From assembly GCA_030442055.1 (NCBI GenBank), contig JAUJEB010000006.1, forward strand, positions 603,903 to 667,902: DNA of 64,000 nucleotides. Reading direction: 5' to 3'. Every line of letters begins with the position of its first letter. Within the stretch, counting starts at the first letter, position 1. The notes beneath the pieces are model-generated. The model was not told the origin of the DNA and made no database searches. It saw nothing but the letters and a program-made list of their open reading frames with translations. This document shows, piece after piece, positions 27,822 to 38,000 of this stretch. Position numbers and translations under genes: made by a program. The stretch is from Agaribacillus aureus (GTDB taxonomy: Bacteria; Bacteroidota; Bacteroidia; Cytophagales; Cyclobacteriaceae).

Positions 27822-28481
27822 ATGGCAACGACTGATCCTAAATATATCCAAGTTGACTCCTCCCGTTTTGCTAAATCCATCCCTTCTGCGAATTTAGCTG
27901 ACAAGTCCGATATTGAGATTTGGAGCATGTTTAAAAAGGGTCATGAAGGAGCCTTTAACTTCATTTATGAAAATTATTTTCCCCTGCTATTTAAGTATGG
28001 ACATCGCTTTACCAAGAATCGTGAAGTTGTAAAGGATGCCATACAGGATCTGTTCATTGAGCTTCGGGCCGGTGGCCAGAACCTGTCGGATACAGACTCT
28101 ATTAAATATTACCTCTTCAAAGCATTACGCTGGAAAATTCAACAGTATTTAAAGAAAAGAAAAAGGTTTCTTGGGGAAGATAAGTTACCCGTTGATTTTA
28201 CCTTTGAAGTTGTTGATTCACCCGAAATCTCACTCATCCGCAGACAAATTGACGAAGAAAAAAAGATGCGGCTTCAGAAGTCCCTCCAATCGCTTTCAAA
28301 AAGGCAAAAGGAGGCAATTTATTATTTTTACTATGAGCACCTCACCTACGCACAGGTAGCTTCTATCATGGGCATGTCAAATATTAAATCGGCCCGTAAC
28401 CTGATCTATAAAGCTATTGATTCTCTCAAAAAGATTATCAACTTAATCAGCCTTACCTTACTATTTTCATTGTTCCAATAG
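27822..28481 (+). CDS. ECF sigma factor, SusC/FecR-linked (locus C)
   Basis: A 219-residue RNA polymerase sigma factor of the extracytoplasmic type. Region 2 begins DIEIWSMFKKGHEGAFNFIYE and includes VVKDAIQDLFIEL; region 4 is LSKRQKEAIYYFYYEHLTYAQVASIMGMS with its helix-turn-helix. The FecR-type anti-sigma gene follows 177 bases later and an STN-domain SusC after that: the classic cell-surface signalling triad. The sigma factor should activate the SusC operon when the glycan binds at the outer membrane. Target promoters cannot be read with certainty. Confidence 0.93.
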   Translation: MATTDPKYIQVDSSRFAKSIPSANLADKSDIEIWSMFKKGHEGAFNFIYENYFPLLFKYGHRFTKNREVVKDAIQDLFIELRAGGQNLSDTDSIKYYLFKALRWKIQQYLKKRKRFLGEDKLPVDFTFEVVDSPEISLIRRQIDEEKKMRLQKSLQSLSKRQKEAIYYFYYEHLTYAQVASIMGMSNIKSARNLIYKAIDSLKKIINLISLTLLFSLFQ

Positions 28482-28658
28482 CCCGGGGCCTCGCCTGTTC
28501 CTGAACTACCGGAAATAACCATAAGAGGAAAATTTAATTCTTGATCTCATAAGGCATTTCCAGGGGGCAATAAAATTTTTTCAAAAAAACGATGTCATTC
28601 GCTCTTTTCTTATAATTATTAAAATAGAAGGGTTTAAACGTTATTGAAATTTCAAGGA

Positions 28659-29714
28659 ATGAAATATTGTGACTATACTGTTGCTGACTTTTTGAAGGAC
28701 GAATACTTTGTTCAATCTGTTAAAAATCCAAACCAGGAGACCGATTTATTCTGGGAATCGTGGATTCAGAATCATCCGGAAAAAAGAGACCTGGTCAGGC
28801 AGGCCAAAGAGATTATAGAACATGTGCATTTCAATGATCTTTCTGAATATGAAGCCACTCCTGAAGAATTTGAAGAAATATTCTCTAAAATTTTAAAAGG
28901 TGAAAAATCGGTGCCATCCAAACGTTTGGCTATGGCGAGCAAGCCATGGTGGAATCCCGCTGTTACCAGGAAATTGGCAGCGGCTTTTATATTAATGATG
29001 CTCAGTGCATGGTTGTATTTTTATCTCCTTCCCGTTCAGCAGGATGCCGATCCGCCCATTGTAAAACAGCTGATTAAGGAAAACCCAAAAGGGCAGCGGT
29101 CGATCATTACACTGACCGACGGTACCGTGGTGCATCTCAACGCCAATAGCAAGTTGATTGTTCATGATAATTTCAACAAAAATAACAGGCACGTGGCCTT
29201 GGAGGGGGAGGCGTTTTTTGATGTTGTTAAGAATCCCGAGAGCCCATTTACCATTCAATGCGGGGACATGAGGACTACCGTATTAGGCACTTCCTTTAAT
29301 ATTCACGCGTATCCGGAGAAAAATAACTTCCAGGTGGCCTTGGTTTCAGGAAAATTAACGGTTGGTATGAAAGATGCCGGCGCGGAGGTGATAGAGCTAA
29401 AGCCCAATGAAAGGGTCAATTACCACAAAGACACCAAAACCCTTAACAAAGAGCGTTTTACCGACCTGGATTTCATAGCCTGGAAGGATGGTATACTGCA
29501 ATTTAAAGATGCAGACCTGAGTGAAATTAACGAAAGGCTGGAGCGGTGGTACGGTGTTAATATCATCCTGGATGGCAAGATAGGTATCAAAAGGCGATTT
29601 ACAGGAAAATTTGAGAACAAAAGCCTCGAATATGTACTGGATGGAATCGGCTATGCCTCGGGATTTGAATACAAAATTGAGGGTAAAGAAGTCATTATTA
29701 AAAACTTTAAATAA
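28659..29714 (+). CDS. FecR-type anti-sigma factor (locus C)
   Basis: Inner-membrane anti-sigma/co-regulator, about 351 residues from ATG 28659 (a TTG at 28644 is upstream). The N-terminal cytoplasmic part MKYCDYTVADFLKDEYF would bind the sigma factor; one transmembrane helix lies near residues 108-126; the periplasmic FecR domain has KGQRSIITLTDGTVVHLNANS, EGEAFFDVVKNPESPF and VLGTSFNIHAYPE. A C-terminal secretin-like segment (ADLSEINERLERWYGVNI) follows, as in Bacteroidetes FecR proteins. It receives the signal from the STN domain of the adjacent SusC. Confidence 0.93.
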   Translation: MKYCDYTVADFLKDEYFVQSVKNPNQETDLFWESWIQNHPEKRDLVRQAKEIIEHVHFNDLSEYEATPEEFEEIFSKILKGEKSVPSKRLAMASKPWWNPAVTRKLAAAFILMMLSAWLYFYLLPVQQDADPPIVKQLIKENPKGQRSIITLTDGTVVHLNANSKLIVHDNFNKNNRHVALEGEAFFDVVKNPESPFTIQCGDMRTTVLGTSFNIHAYPEKNNFQVALVSGKLTVGMKDAGAEVIELKPNERVNYHKDTKTLNKERFTDLDFIAWKDGILQFKDADLSEINERLERWYGVNIILDGKIGIKRRFTGKFENKSLEYVLDGIGYASGFEYKIEGKEVIIKNFK

Positions 29715-29749
29715 ACCGAAGATGATAAAAACAAATACCAGTTAAAAAA

Positions 29750-29782
29750 GTAGCCGGTAAGTTTCAGAAACCTACCGGCTGC
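29750..29782 (+). terminator. Hairpin 1 between fecR and susC (locus C)
   Basis: GTAGCCGGTA (29750-29759) pairs with TACCGGCTGC (29773-29782), extended in the loop by GTTT/AAAC. A strong GC-rich stem 36 bases after the fecR stop codon, without an immediate T run. It probably ends or attenuates the sigma/fecR transcript. Confidence 0.6.
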
Positions 29783-29787
29783 ACAGG

Positions 29788-29840
29788 GTTTTTAAACCAC
29801 TGGATTAAATTTCTGACGACCTAATCAGTAGTTTAAAAAC
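29788..29840 (+). promoter_or_regulatory. Hairpin 2 upstream of susC (locus C)
   Basis: GTTTTTAAAC (29788-29797) is perfectly inverted at 29831-29840; the repeat continues as ACTG-ATTA / TAAT-CAGT with one mismatch and one bulge, leaving a 14-base loop. It begins six bases after hairpin 1 and ends 45 bases before the susC ATG. It may be an operator or an alternative RNA fold that controls read-through. Confidence 0.5.
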
Positions 29841-29885
29841 AGCATTTCTGATGAAAAAAAGTTTCACCAAAAACCATACAAATTT

Positions 29886-32800
29886 ATGGAAATAAAAGTT
29901 TTACAACAAATTCTGACTATGACACGGTATGCATTTCTCGGAATAAGCTTACAATGCCTTTTATGCAGTATGCTTATGGCAACTGATGGAAAGGCACAGC
30001 CGGAGGTAATAAAAAGCAAACCCCTTGAAAAAATCTATGTCTCGATTGATATCGAAAACAAAACACTGGAGGATGCTTTCTCCATTATAAGTAAAACGAC
30101 CAATTTTGATTTTATTTATGACCGGGCAATCATCAACGACAAACGTACCATTGATGCCACTGTAAAAAATAAACCTTTAGGTGATTTGTTACGCCAGATA
30201 TCCAGGGCTGCTAAAGTTCAGTTCCGCAGAGTCGACGGGGATATTTTTGTACAGAATAAAACTGTTTTGCAACCCGGAGTTATTGAAACGGTTCGTGATA
30301 ACAATGCTTTGGGTGAGGCAATAAATATCAAGGGCCAGGTGACATCCAATGAAGGTGAGGCCTTGATTGGCGTGAGCATTCAAATCAAAGGATCAACGAA
30401 GGGAACCATTACTGATACTGAAGGTAGGTTTAGTTTGGAAGTTAATGAGAATGATGTCCTGATCGTATCATACATTGGCTACATTACTGAAGAGGTCAAT
30501 GTGGGAGGGCGCAGTGAGATCAATATTGTACTGCTACCTAACCTGGACGTATTGCAGGAGGTTGTGGTGGTCGGATATGGCACCCAGGAAAAGAAAGACC
30601 TGACGGGTGCTATTAGCAGTGTATCAGCGGAGGATTTCAATAGCGGTGTGGTCACCTCCGTCACGGATTTAATCGTGGGTAAGGTGGCAGGTTTGTCTAT
30701 TACTCAAAATGGAAGTGATCCCACCCGGGGAGCTACCGTTCAATTGAGAGGACCTTCGACCCTTGGTGGCAGCACGGCCCCGTTTTATGTGATAGATGGA
30801 ATCCCCGGCGCAGACCTGGCGAATATAGCGGCTGAGGACATTGAGTCTATTGATGTTTTAAAAGATGCGGCTTCCACTGCCATTTATGGAACCAGGGCCT
30901 CCAATGGGGTGATTATTGTGACCACCAAAAAAGGCAAAGCCAATGAGACCGTTGTTGATTTTCATGCTTATGGCTCGGTAGATAAGGTGGCCAGAACTTA
31001 CGAAATGGCCAATGCCGCTGAACTGAGAGCCTACCTGGCCTCTCGCGACGACCTCGCCGTACTTGCCGAAGATGATGATAGTGCCGATACGGATTGGAAT
31101 GACGTGGTGACCAGAACCGGGTATTCTCAAAACTACAATTTATCATTTTCCGGTGGGTCTGAAAAATCGCAATATTATGCCTCCATGACTTACCTTGATC
31201 AAAAAGGTATTGTCAAAACTTCTGACAAAAGAAGGGTGCTGGCACGCCTGCGACTGAATCAGCAGGCGCTGGATGATAGGCTGAGATTAGGTTTGAACCT
31301 TAGCGCCAGTAATGTTAAGCAAAGTCCGGTAGACTATACCACCTTTTTCCAGGTAAACAATTTCCTGCCCATTACCGACGTATACGAAGACGATGGTGTG
31401 ACTTATCGGGAAAACCTTTCGAAGGTGAAATATTTCAACCCCCTCTCGCTGCTCGAAACGAGAATAGCAGAAGACAAAATAACCACCTTAACAGCCAATG
31501 CCACAATTGCTTTTGACATATTTGATGGATTAACCGCTAATGCCAGTGGTTCTTTAGAAGAGTCAAATCGGGTATCTGGTGTGTTTTTGACCAGTCAATC
31601 CGTTTCAGGAGCTACCTCCAATGGATCTGCCAGGAAAAGTAGCGACCGGGATAATTCGAAAATAGCCGAGGCCTATTTGAATTATGATAAAACTTTTGGG
31701 GATCATACGGTATCAGCGCTCCTCGGCTATTCATTTCAGGAAGATATCCTGAACGACGGTGTTGGCGCCGCCAATAACCAATTTTTATTGGATGACCTGG
31801 GTTTTAACGGACTGGCTAACGGCAATGCTCCGGATGGCTTTAACTTTTTATCTGGATTTCCGAGTTTATCAAGCAGTATTTTAGAGTCTGTCTATGGAAG
31901 GGTCAATTACTCTTTTAAGGACCGGTATTATTTTCAGGCATCCCTGAGAAGAGATGGATCATCTGTTTTTGGAACTAATAACAAAAGAGAAACATTTCCG
32001 GGGGTATCAGTGGCATGGCGTATTTCCGATGAAAATTTCATGAGCGAAGTTAGTTTTTTGACCAATTTGAAGCTTAGGGCAGGTTATGGCGAGACCGGAT
32101 TTCAATTTATTAACCCCTATCAATCATTGGCCAGGTTTGGTCAGGGTGGTAGAGTGTTGGTAAATGGTGCTTACGCAGATTCTTACTTCTTTGTGCAGAA
32201 TGCGAATCCCGATTTGAAATGGGAAACTACCAGTACAACCAATGTCGGCTTCGATTTTGAATTATTGGAAGGAAGGATATTCGGTACTTTTGATTGGTAT
32301 ACCAAAACCACCTCCGATATGCTGGATACTTATAGCGTATCGGTTCCTCCCTTTCCTGTAGGCTCTATATTTGCTAATGCCGGAGAAATGGAAAACAAAG
32401 GTTTTGAAATAAGTATTGGTGCGGCAGTCATAGATAAAGGGGATCTCAAGTGGACTACTAATTTCGTCCTGGACAGGAATGTCAATAAATTAGTGAGTTT
32501 GTCTAATGAGTTCTTCGAAAAAGAATTTCAATTTACCGGTAGTGCAGGGGGAAGATCGTTGACGGGTGTTAGTACTTCTATTTTATTGCCAGGCCATCCA
32601 GTTGGTGTGTTTAATACATTTAAATGGGTTGGATATGATGAAACCGGAAAACACACTTTTGAAAAATCGGATGGATCCATTGTTAATGTCGAGGAATTAT
32701 CCTACCCCGAAGACGCCCAGATAGTTGGAGATCCGTGGCCAGATTTTCAATTTGGCTGGAGCAATAGTGTCAATTATAAAAATTTCACCCTGGACTTCAC

Positions 32801-33215
32801 CATGCGAGGCAGAGTAGGGAATGAAATTATGAATACAGTCAGGGCTAATTTATCAAGAATTGATGAAGCCGATCAGTACAATGTGCTTCTCTCGGCAATT
32901 GAAGATGGTGGTAACAGGGGAGAACCTTCCTTTTCCAGTTTTTGGATTGAAAGCGGCACTTTTGTCCGTATGGAAAATATCAGGCTCAATTACCAGCTTC
33001 CCAGAGTTGACTTCCTGAAAAACGCGATGGTTTATGTCGCCGCCCAAAACCTGTTTACCATTACCGATTTCTCGGGGGTAGATCCGGATATTAATTTGAG
33101 TGGTAAAGCTCCAGCGGTAATTGGCACCGAACCGATCAATTCCGGAGGGGTAGACATCAGGGCATCTTATTATAAGGCAAGAAGCTTCGTTTTTGGCGTA
33201 AGATTGACTTTATAA
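29886..33215 (+). CDS. SusC-type TonB-dependent receptor with STN signalling domain (locus C)
   Basis: Outer-membrane receptor of 1109 residues. After a signal peptide (to about residue 38) comes an STN domain (KIYVSIDIENKTLEDAFSII ... FDFIYDRAI, about 50-120), a carboxypeptidase-regulatory-like domain (GVSIQIKGSTKGTITDTEGR), the QEVVVVGYGTQEKKDLTGA junction, the plug with AASTAIYGTRASNGVIIVTT, and the beta-barrel ending FGVRLTL. The STN domain is the periplasmic contact to the FecR protein encoded upstream, so it should both import a glycan fragment and report its presence. SusD follows after about 40 bases. Confidence 0.96.
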   Translation: MEIKVLQQILTMTRYAFLGISLQCLLCSMLMATDGKAQPEVIKSKPLEKIYVSIDIENKTLEDAFSIISKTTNFDFIYDRAIINDKRTIDATVKNKPLGDLLRQISRAAKVQFRRVDGDIFVQNKTVLQPGVIETVRDNNALGEAINIKGQVTSNEGEALIGVSIQIKGSTKGTITDTEGRFSLEVNENDVLIVSYIGYITEEVNVGGRSEINIVLLPNLDVLQEVVVVGYGTQEKKDLTGAISSVSAEDFNSGVVTSVTDLIVGKVAGLSITQNGSDPTRGATVQLRGPSTLGGSTAPFYVIDGIPGADLANIAAEDIESIDVLKDAASTAIYGTRASNGVIIVTTKKGKANETVVDFHAYGSVDKVARTYEMANAAELRAYLASRDDLAVLAEDDDSADTDWNDVVTRTGYSQNYNLSFSGGSEKSQYYASMTYLDQKGIVKTSDKRRVLARLRLNQQALDDRLRLGLNLSASNVKQSPVDYTTFFQVNNFLPITDVYEDDGVTYRENLSKVKYFNPLSLLETRIAEDKITTLTANATIAFDIFDGLTANASGSLEESNRVSGVFLTSQSVSGATSNGSARKSSDRDNSKIAEAYLNYDKTFGDHTVSALLGYSFQEDILNDGVGAANNQFLLDDLGFNGLANGNAPDGFNFLSGFPSLSSSILESVYGRVNYSFKDRYYFQASLRRDGSSVFGTNNKRETFPGVSVAWRISDENFMSEVSFLTNLKLRAGYGETGFQFINPYQSLARFGQGGRVLVNGAYADSYFFVQNANPDLKWETTSTTNVGFDFELLEGRIFGTFDWYTKTTSDMLDTYSVSVPPFPVGSIFANAGEMENKGFEISIGAAVIDKGDLKWTTNFVLDRNVNKLVSLSNEFFEKEFQFTGSAGGRSLTGVSTSILLPGHPVGVFNTFKWVGYDETGKHTFEKSDGSIVNVEELSYPEDAQIVGDPWPDFQFGWSNSVNYKNFTLDFTMRGRVGNEIMNTVRANLSRIDEADQYNVLLSAIEDGGNRGEPSFSSFWIESGTFVRMENIRLNYQLPRVDFLKNAMVYVAAQNLFTITDFSGVDPDINLSGKAPAVIGTEPINSGGVDIRASYYKARSFVFGVRLTL

Positions 33216-33255
33216 GCACTGCTGTTATATGGTTTAATTGAAAAGTTTAATAATC

Positions 33256-34833
33256 ATGAATAAGGAAAAAATAATAATATATCTGGTTTCATTTATGGTG
33301 CTATTCACTAGCTCTTGCGCCGACCTGGAAGAAACCGATCCTTCAAACTTTAGCGCGGGTACGTTCCCTTCAGCCTCCAACCCCGACACTTATCGGGCCC
33401 TGGCCTACACGCCATTGGTTACTTTCAGAAGTTTTGTAGACTCGCAACATGGATGGATGCTGGTGGAGTCGGGCACTGATGAGGTAGTAGTGCCCACCCG
33501 CGGCGGTGGCTGGAACGACGGAGGAAAGTGGCGTCAAATGCATTTCCACGACTGGGATGCCAACCATGCTGCCGTTGGAACTACCTGGAGTGATACCTAC
33601 AAAGGCATTGTAGAATGCAATACGATCATAGAATTTGTGGAAGAGGCCGCAGCGTTTGACGGACAAGCAGAAATCATTGCTCAGACAAGAGCTATGAGAG
33701 CCTTGTTTTATTCGATTCTGGTAGACCTTTTTGGTAATGTGCCATTGATCACAAGTTCCGATCGATCTCAAATATCTCCACCAAATAACACAAGGAAAGA
33801 GGTATTTGATTTTGTAGAACAAGAATTACTTGATATCCTGAATGACCTCCCCACCGTTGTTGATGCTACTACTTATGGTTTTCCCACAAAGTGGATGGCA
33901 CATACGCTGCTGGCAAAGATCTATCTGAATGCGGAAGTTTATACAGGTACAGAAAGATGGAATGATTGCATCGCCCAATGTAATGAGGTGCTGGCTGGTC
34001 CTTTTGGATTTAATACATGGATATCCGGTGAGGCATCCGACTGGCCGGATCTGATCAATCCCTTCATGTCCATGTTTACGGCCGATAATGGACCGCAAGT
34101 AAATTCTATCATTTTTGCCATGCCAAATGATGCCAATAATGGCACCAGGCAAAACTTTATCCGTAGGTTTCTGTATGGCGAGGTGCTGCAACAATTTAAA
34201 GTACCGGGATCTGCCTGGAACGGGCATACGACGCAACTTGAATTCTTTAACAAGTTTGACGATCCTAATGATCAAAGAAGTAAGATGTGGTTGAGTGGTT
34301 TCCAGATAGACATCAACGGCGATCCGTTATTAAATGGTGCAGGTGAGCAGATATTTGTGGAACCCGACCTGTTTGCCGGTGGAGATTTTAACGTTGGTGG
34401 TAGCACAGGCTCGATCAGAAAAGGCGCCCGATCAATAAAATACTTTCCTGACAGAAATTCCGTTGGTTCACTTTGGTCCAGTAACGATTACATCTGGTTT
34501 CGGTATGCCGATGTCGTCCTGATGAAAGGAGAGGCAGAAGCCAGACAGGCAAATAATCCCGAATTGGCTTTAGGAGCAATTAATACTTTGCGAGCTGAGC
34601 GTGGAGCCACCCCTTTGCCCTCACCCATCACCATGGATCATCTGCTGGATGAACGGGGACGTGAGTTTGCCTTTGAGCATTGGCGACGCCAGGATTTGAT
34701 CCGCTTTGGCAAATGGGAAGATTCCTGGGGGTTGAACCCTGGAGGACATGATCCGGCTTTGAGGTTATTTCCAATTCCTCAAAATCAGCTGAACGTCAAC
34801 CCTAATCTCGTGCAAAACCCTGGTTACGAATGA
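33256..34833 (+). CDS. SusD/RagB-type glycan-binding lipoprotein (locus C)
   Basis: Surface lipoprotein of 525 residues from ATG 33256 (a TTG at 33238 is in frame but makes a poorer leader). Lipobox TSSC with Cys21. RagB/SusD pattern: TRAMRALFYSILVDLFGNVPL, the KWMAHTLLAKIYLNAE TPR-like segment, and near the end LRAERGATPLP, LLDERGREFAFEHWRRQDLIRFGKW and NPNLVQNPGY. It caps the adjacent SusC barrel. A terminator follows its stop codon. Confidence 0.95.
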   Translation: MNKEKIIIYLVSFMVLFTSSCADLEETDPSNFSAGTFPSASNPDTYRALAYTPLVTFRSFVDSQHGWMLVESGTDEVVVPTRGGGWNDGGKWRQMHFHDWDANHAAVGTTWSDTYKGIVECNTIIEFVEEAAAFDGQAEIIAQTRAMRALFYSILVDLFGNVPLITSSDRSQISPPNNTRKEVFDFVEQELLDILNDLPTVVDATTYGFPTKWMAHTLLAKIYLNAEVYTGTERWNDCIAQCNEVLAGPFGFNTWISGEASDWPDLINPFMSMFTADNGPQVNSIIFAMPNDANNGTRQNFIRRFLYGEVLQQFKVPGSAWNGHTTQLEFFNKFDDPNDQRSKMWLSGFQIDINGDPLLNGAGEQIFVEPDLFAGGDFNVGGSTGSIRKGARSIKYFPDRNSVGSLWSSNDYIWFRYADVVLMKGEAEARQANNPELALGAINTLRAERGATPLPSPITMDHLLDERGREFAFEHWRRQDLIRFGKWEDSWGLNPGGHDPALRLFPIPQNQLNVNPNLVQNPGYE

Positions 34834-34865
34834 TAGATAGGGCGTTAAAGAAAGTCAATTAGTTT

Positions 34866-34899
34866 ACAGGCATGATGGCTTCGCAGCTGTCATGCCTGT
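34866..34899 (+). terminator. Terminator after susD (locus C)
   Basis: ACAGGCATGA (34866-34875) pairs perfectly with TCATGCCTGT (34890-34899) around a 14-base loop, followed by TTTATAAA. It separates susCD from the ASPIC-UnbV gene, as the terminator does in locus A. TTACTTTG at 34925-34932 may be the -7 element of the next transcript, but no TTTG is at the right distance. Confidence 0.65.
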
Positions 34900-35015
34900 T
34901 TATAAACAGTCTTTATGTGAAATATTACTTTGTAAAAATGTTGCCAGGATCTGGCTATGTGCTCAGAAAGTGAAAAGTATATAGCCTTTTTATTAACTGG
35001 TAATAACTAATTAGA

Positions 35016-38000
35016 TTGGAAAAGTTAACAATAATTTATGTGAAGGGCAGAGCCATTGTTTTTATGCTTTTTGCGCTTCAATTAATAGCCTGTTCCGAAC
35101 AAAAGAAAGAAAAACCGCCGGTAACACCGCGCTTATTTAGCCCGCTAATGGCTGAGCGAAGTGGTATTGACTTTGTTAACGTGCTAGAGGCCAATGAAAA
35201 ATTAAATATTATAGATTTTCTCTATTTTTATAACGGGGGAGGCGTAGCAACCGGCGACATCAACAACGATGGTTTGGTCGATATTTATTTTACATCCAAC
35301 CAACAGCCAAACAAATTATACCTCAATAAAGGAAATATGCACTTTGAAGATATTACGTCGATTGCGGGCGTGGCTGGGGAAGCAGAGTGGACCTGCGGGG
35401 TGACGATGGCAGATGTAAATGGTGATGGATACCTGGATATATTCGTTTCGGTATTATCTGGTTTTAAGGATTTGAATGGGCATAATGAGCTTTTTATCAA
35501 CAATGGTAATCTGACATTCACGGAGAGCGCCGATGAATACGGTTTGGATTTCAAGGGTTATTCAAATCAGGCCGCCTTCTTTGATTATGACCATGATGGC
35601 GATCTCGATTGTTACCTACTGAATATGTCCCTACACGACGCTGATACCTATAAGCCTGTCAAATCGCGTTTTGGTACGAGTGAAATGGCCGGTGACAGAT
35701 TGTACAGGAACGATAAAAATAAATTTACGGACGTCTCAGCGGAAGCGGGTATTCACCAGGGTGCGATTGGTTATGGACTTGGTATAGCGGTGGCGGATTT
35801 CAATAACGATAACTGGGAGGATATTTATATCTCCAACGATTTTCATGAGGATGATTATCTATATATCAATCGACAAAACGGAACATTTGAAGAGATGGGA
35901 AAATCATATTTCAAACATATGAGTAGATTTTCGATGGGATCCGATGCAGCGGATTATAACAATGATGGTTTGATTGATCTGGTTACACTGGATATGGCGC
36001 CTGAAGACGAACGTATAGAAAAAATGACCATTGATGAAGATCCTTATGACATTTATCAATATAAACTTAGCTATGGGTATTATTTTCAATTTGCGAGGAA
36101 CTGTTTTCAGTTAAACAATGGAAATAATAGCTTTTCGGATATCGCTCCGCTTGTAGGAATAGAAGCAACCGATTGGAGCTGGGCGCCACTGATGGCGGAT
36201 TTTGACAATGATGGGATTAAAGATCTCTTTATAACCAATGGTATTGTAAAAAGGCCAAATGACCTGGATTATGTGAAATTTTACAGCGATCACGCCTATT
36301 CAGGAATTAAAGAAGAAAATTTGCCGGAATTCTATCAACAGTCCTATGACCGCATGGCGGACGGGAAGTGGCATGATTACTTTTATCAGGGTACAAAGGA
36401 ACTGTTATTTATTGACCGGTCAGAAGAATGGGGGTTTGACCAGGCGTCCATATCCAATGGTGCGGCCTATGCCGATCTGGATAACGACGGCGACCTGGAC
36501 ATCATTGTCAATAAAATCAATGACACCGGGATTGTATTTGAGAATCACACCGATAGCTTGATTGGCCATAATTTTATCAAGGTTTCCTTAAAAGGTGCTG
36601 ATGGGAATAGCGATGGTATGGGTGCCAAGGTGATGGTTTATCATGAAAACACGATGCAAATGCAGCAAATGATGACCACGAGAGGTTTTATCTCATCAGT
36701 GTCACCGATCCTGAATTTCGGATTAAAAGACGCCAAGGCGGTCGATTCCCTGGTGGTTTTGTGGAATGACGGTACCAGGCAGGTAATTAGGGAAATAGCT
36801 GTTAATCAGCTGACCACAATTGATAAAAAAGCTGCCGCAAATACTAATTTACCGGTTGCTGCGAGGCGCCATGGATCTGAGGAAAGGCTATTTGAGGAAT
36901 TGGATGCGGTTATTGATTTTTCGCACCGCGAAAATAGATTTCAGGATTTTGGCAGGGAATCTTTAATGCCCTTCATGGTTTCCAAAGAGGGGCCTGCATT
37001 GGCCGTGGGGGATGCCAATGGAGATGGTCTTCAGGATATTTTCATCGGTGGAGCAAAACATCAAACCTCCGCCTTGTGGATACAGGTTGCTGGCGGAAAG
37101 TATGAATTGCTGGAAGTGGAGGCATTTAAACTTGATTCTGTTTTTGAAGATGTTAGTGCTACATGGATCGATGTGGATGCAGATGGAGACCAGGATCTGT
37201 ACGTCGTATCGGGAGGTAACGAATTTTTCGGAGAGATGGACAAACAATTTGATCGGTTATACATCAATGAGGGTAAAGGGATACTTCGAAGGGACAAAAA
37301 TCGCTTGCCGCCTATGTACGAAAATAAATCCTGTGCCAGGCCCTGTGACTATGACGGAGACGGAGACGTAGATATTTTTGTTGGTGGCAGGGTCACAAGC
37401 TATGCTTATGGAAAAGCCCCGAGGTCTTATTTGCTGATCAACAATGGTTCGGGAGTGTTTAGTGATCAAACCAAAAGGCTGGCCAATGGACTTGAAAGGT
37501 TTGGCATGATTACCGATGCACATTGGGCTGATTTTGATAATGATGATGATATGGACCTGATAGTGGCAGGATCGTTTACGCCAATAGCTATTTTTGAAAA
37601 TAAGGCAGGAAAGCTAATTGAAAAGGTAATAATAGATGAAATTGCTCAGGTATCGACAGCGGGCCTGTGGCATGGTCTGAATGTCGCCGACTTTGATCAA
37701 GATGGCGACTTAGACATCATTGCCGGCAATTTGGGTCTCAATAATAAGTTCATCAAAAGGGATGGAACCGGAAAGCTTCGCATGTATATAAAGGATTTTG
37801 ATGGTAATGGTCAGGATGAGCAGATCCTTGCTTATGATAGAAATAGAAAATGGTTTCCGGTGTTGTCCAAAGACGAAATGGGCGCGGTGTTGCCTGCGCT
37901 GATTAAAAAACGGTTTAAAAATTATAGCCAGTTTGCCGGTAGAGCTATCGATGAGATTTTTAAGAGATCGGAACTTGAGGATTGTCAAATTAAAGAGGTG

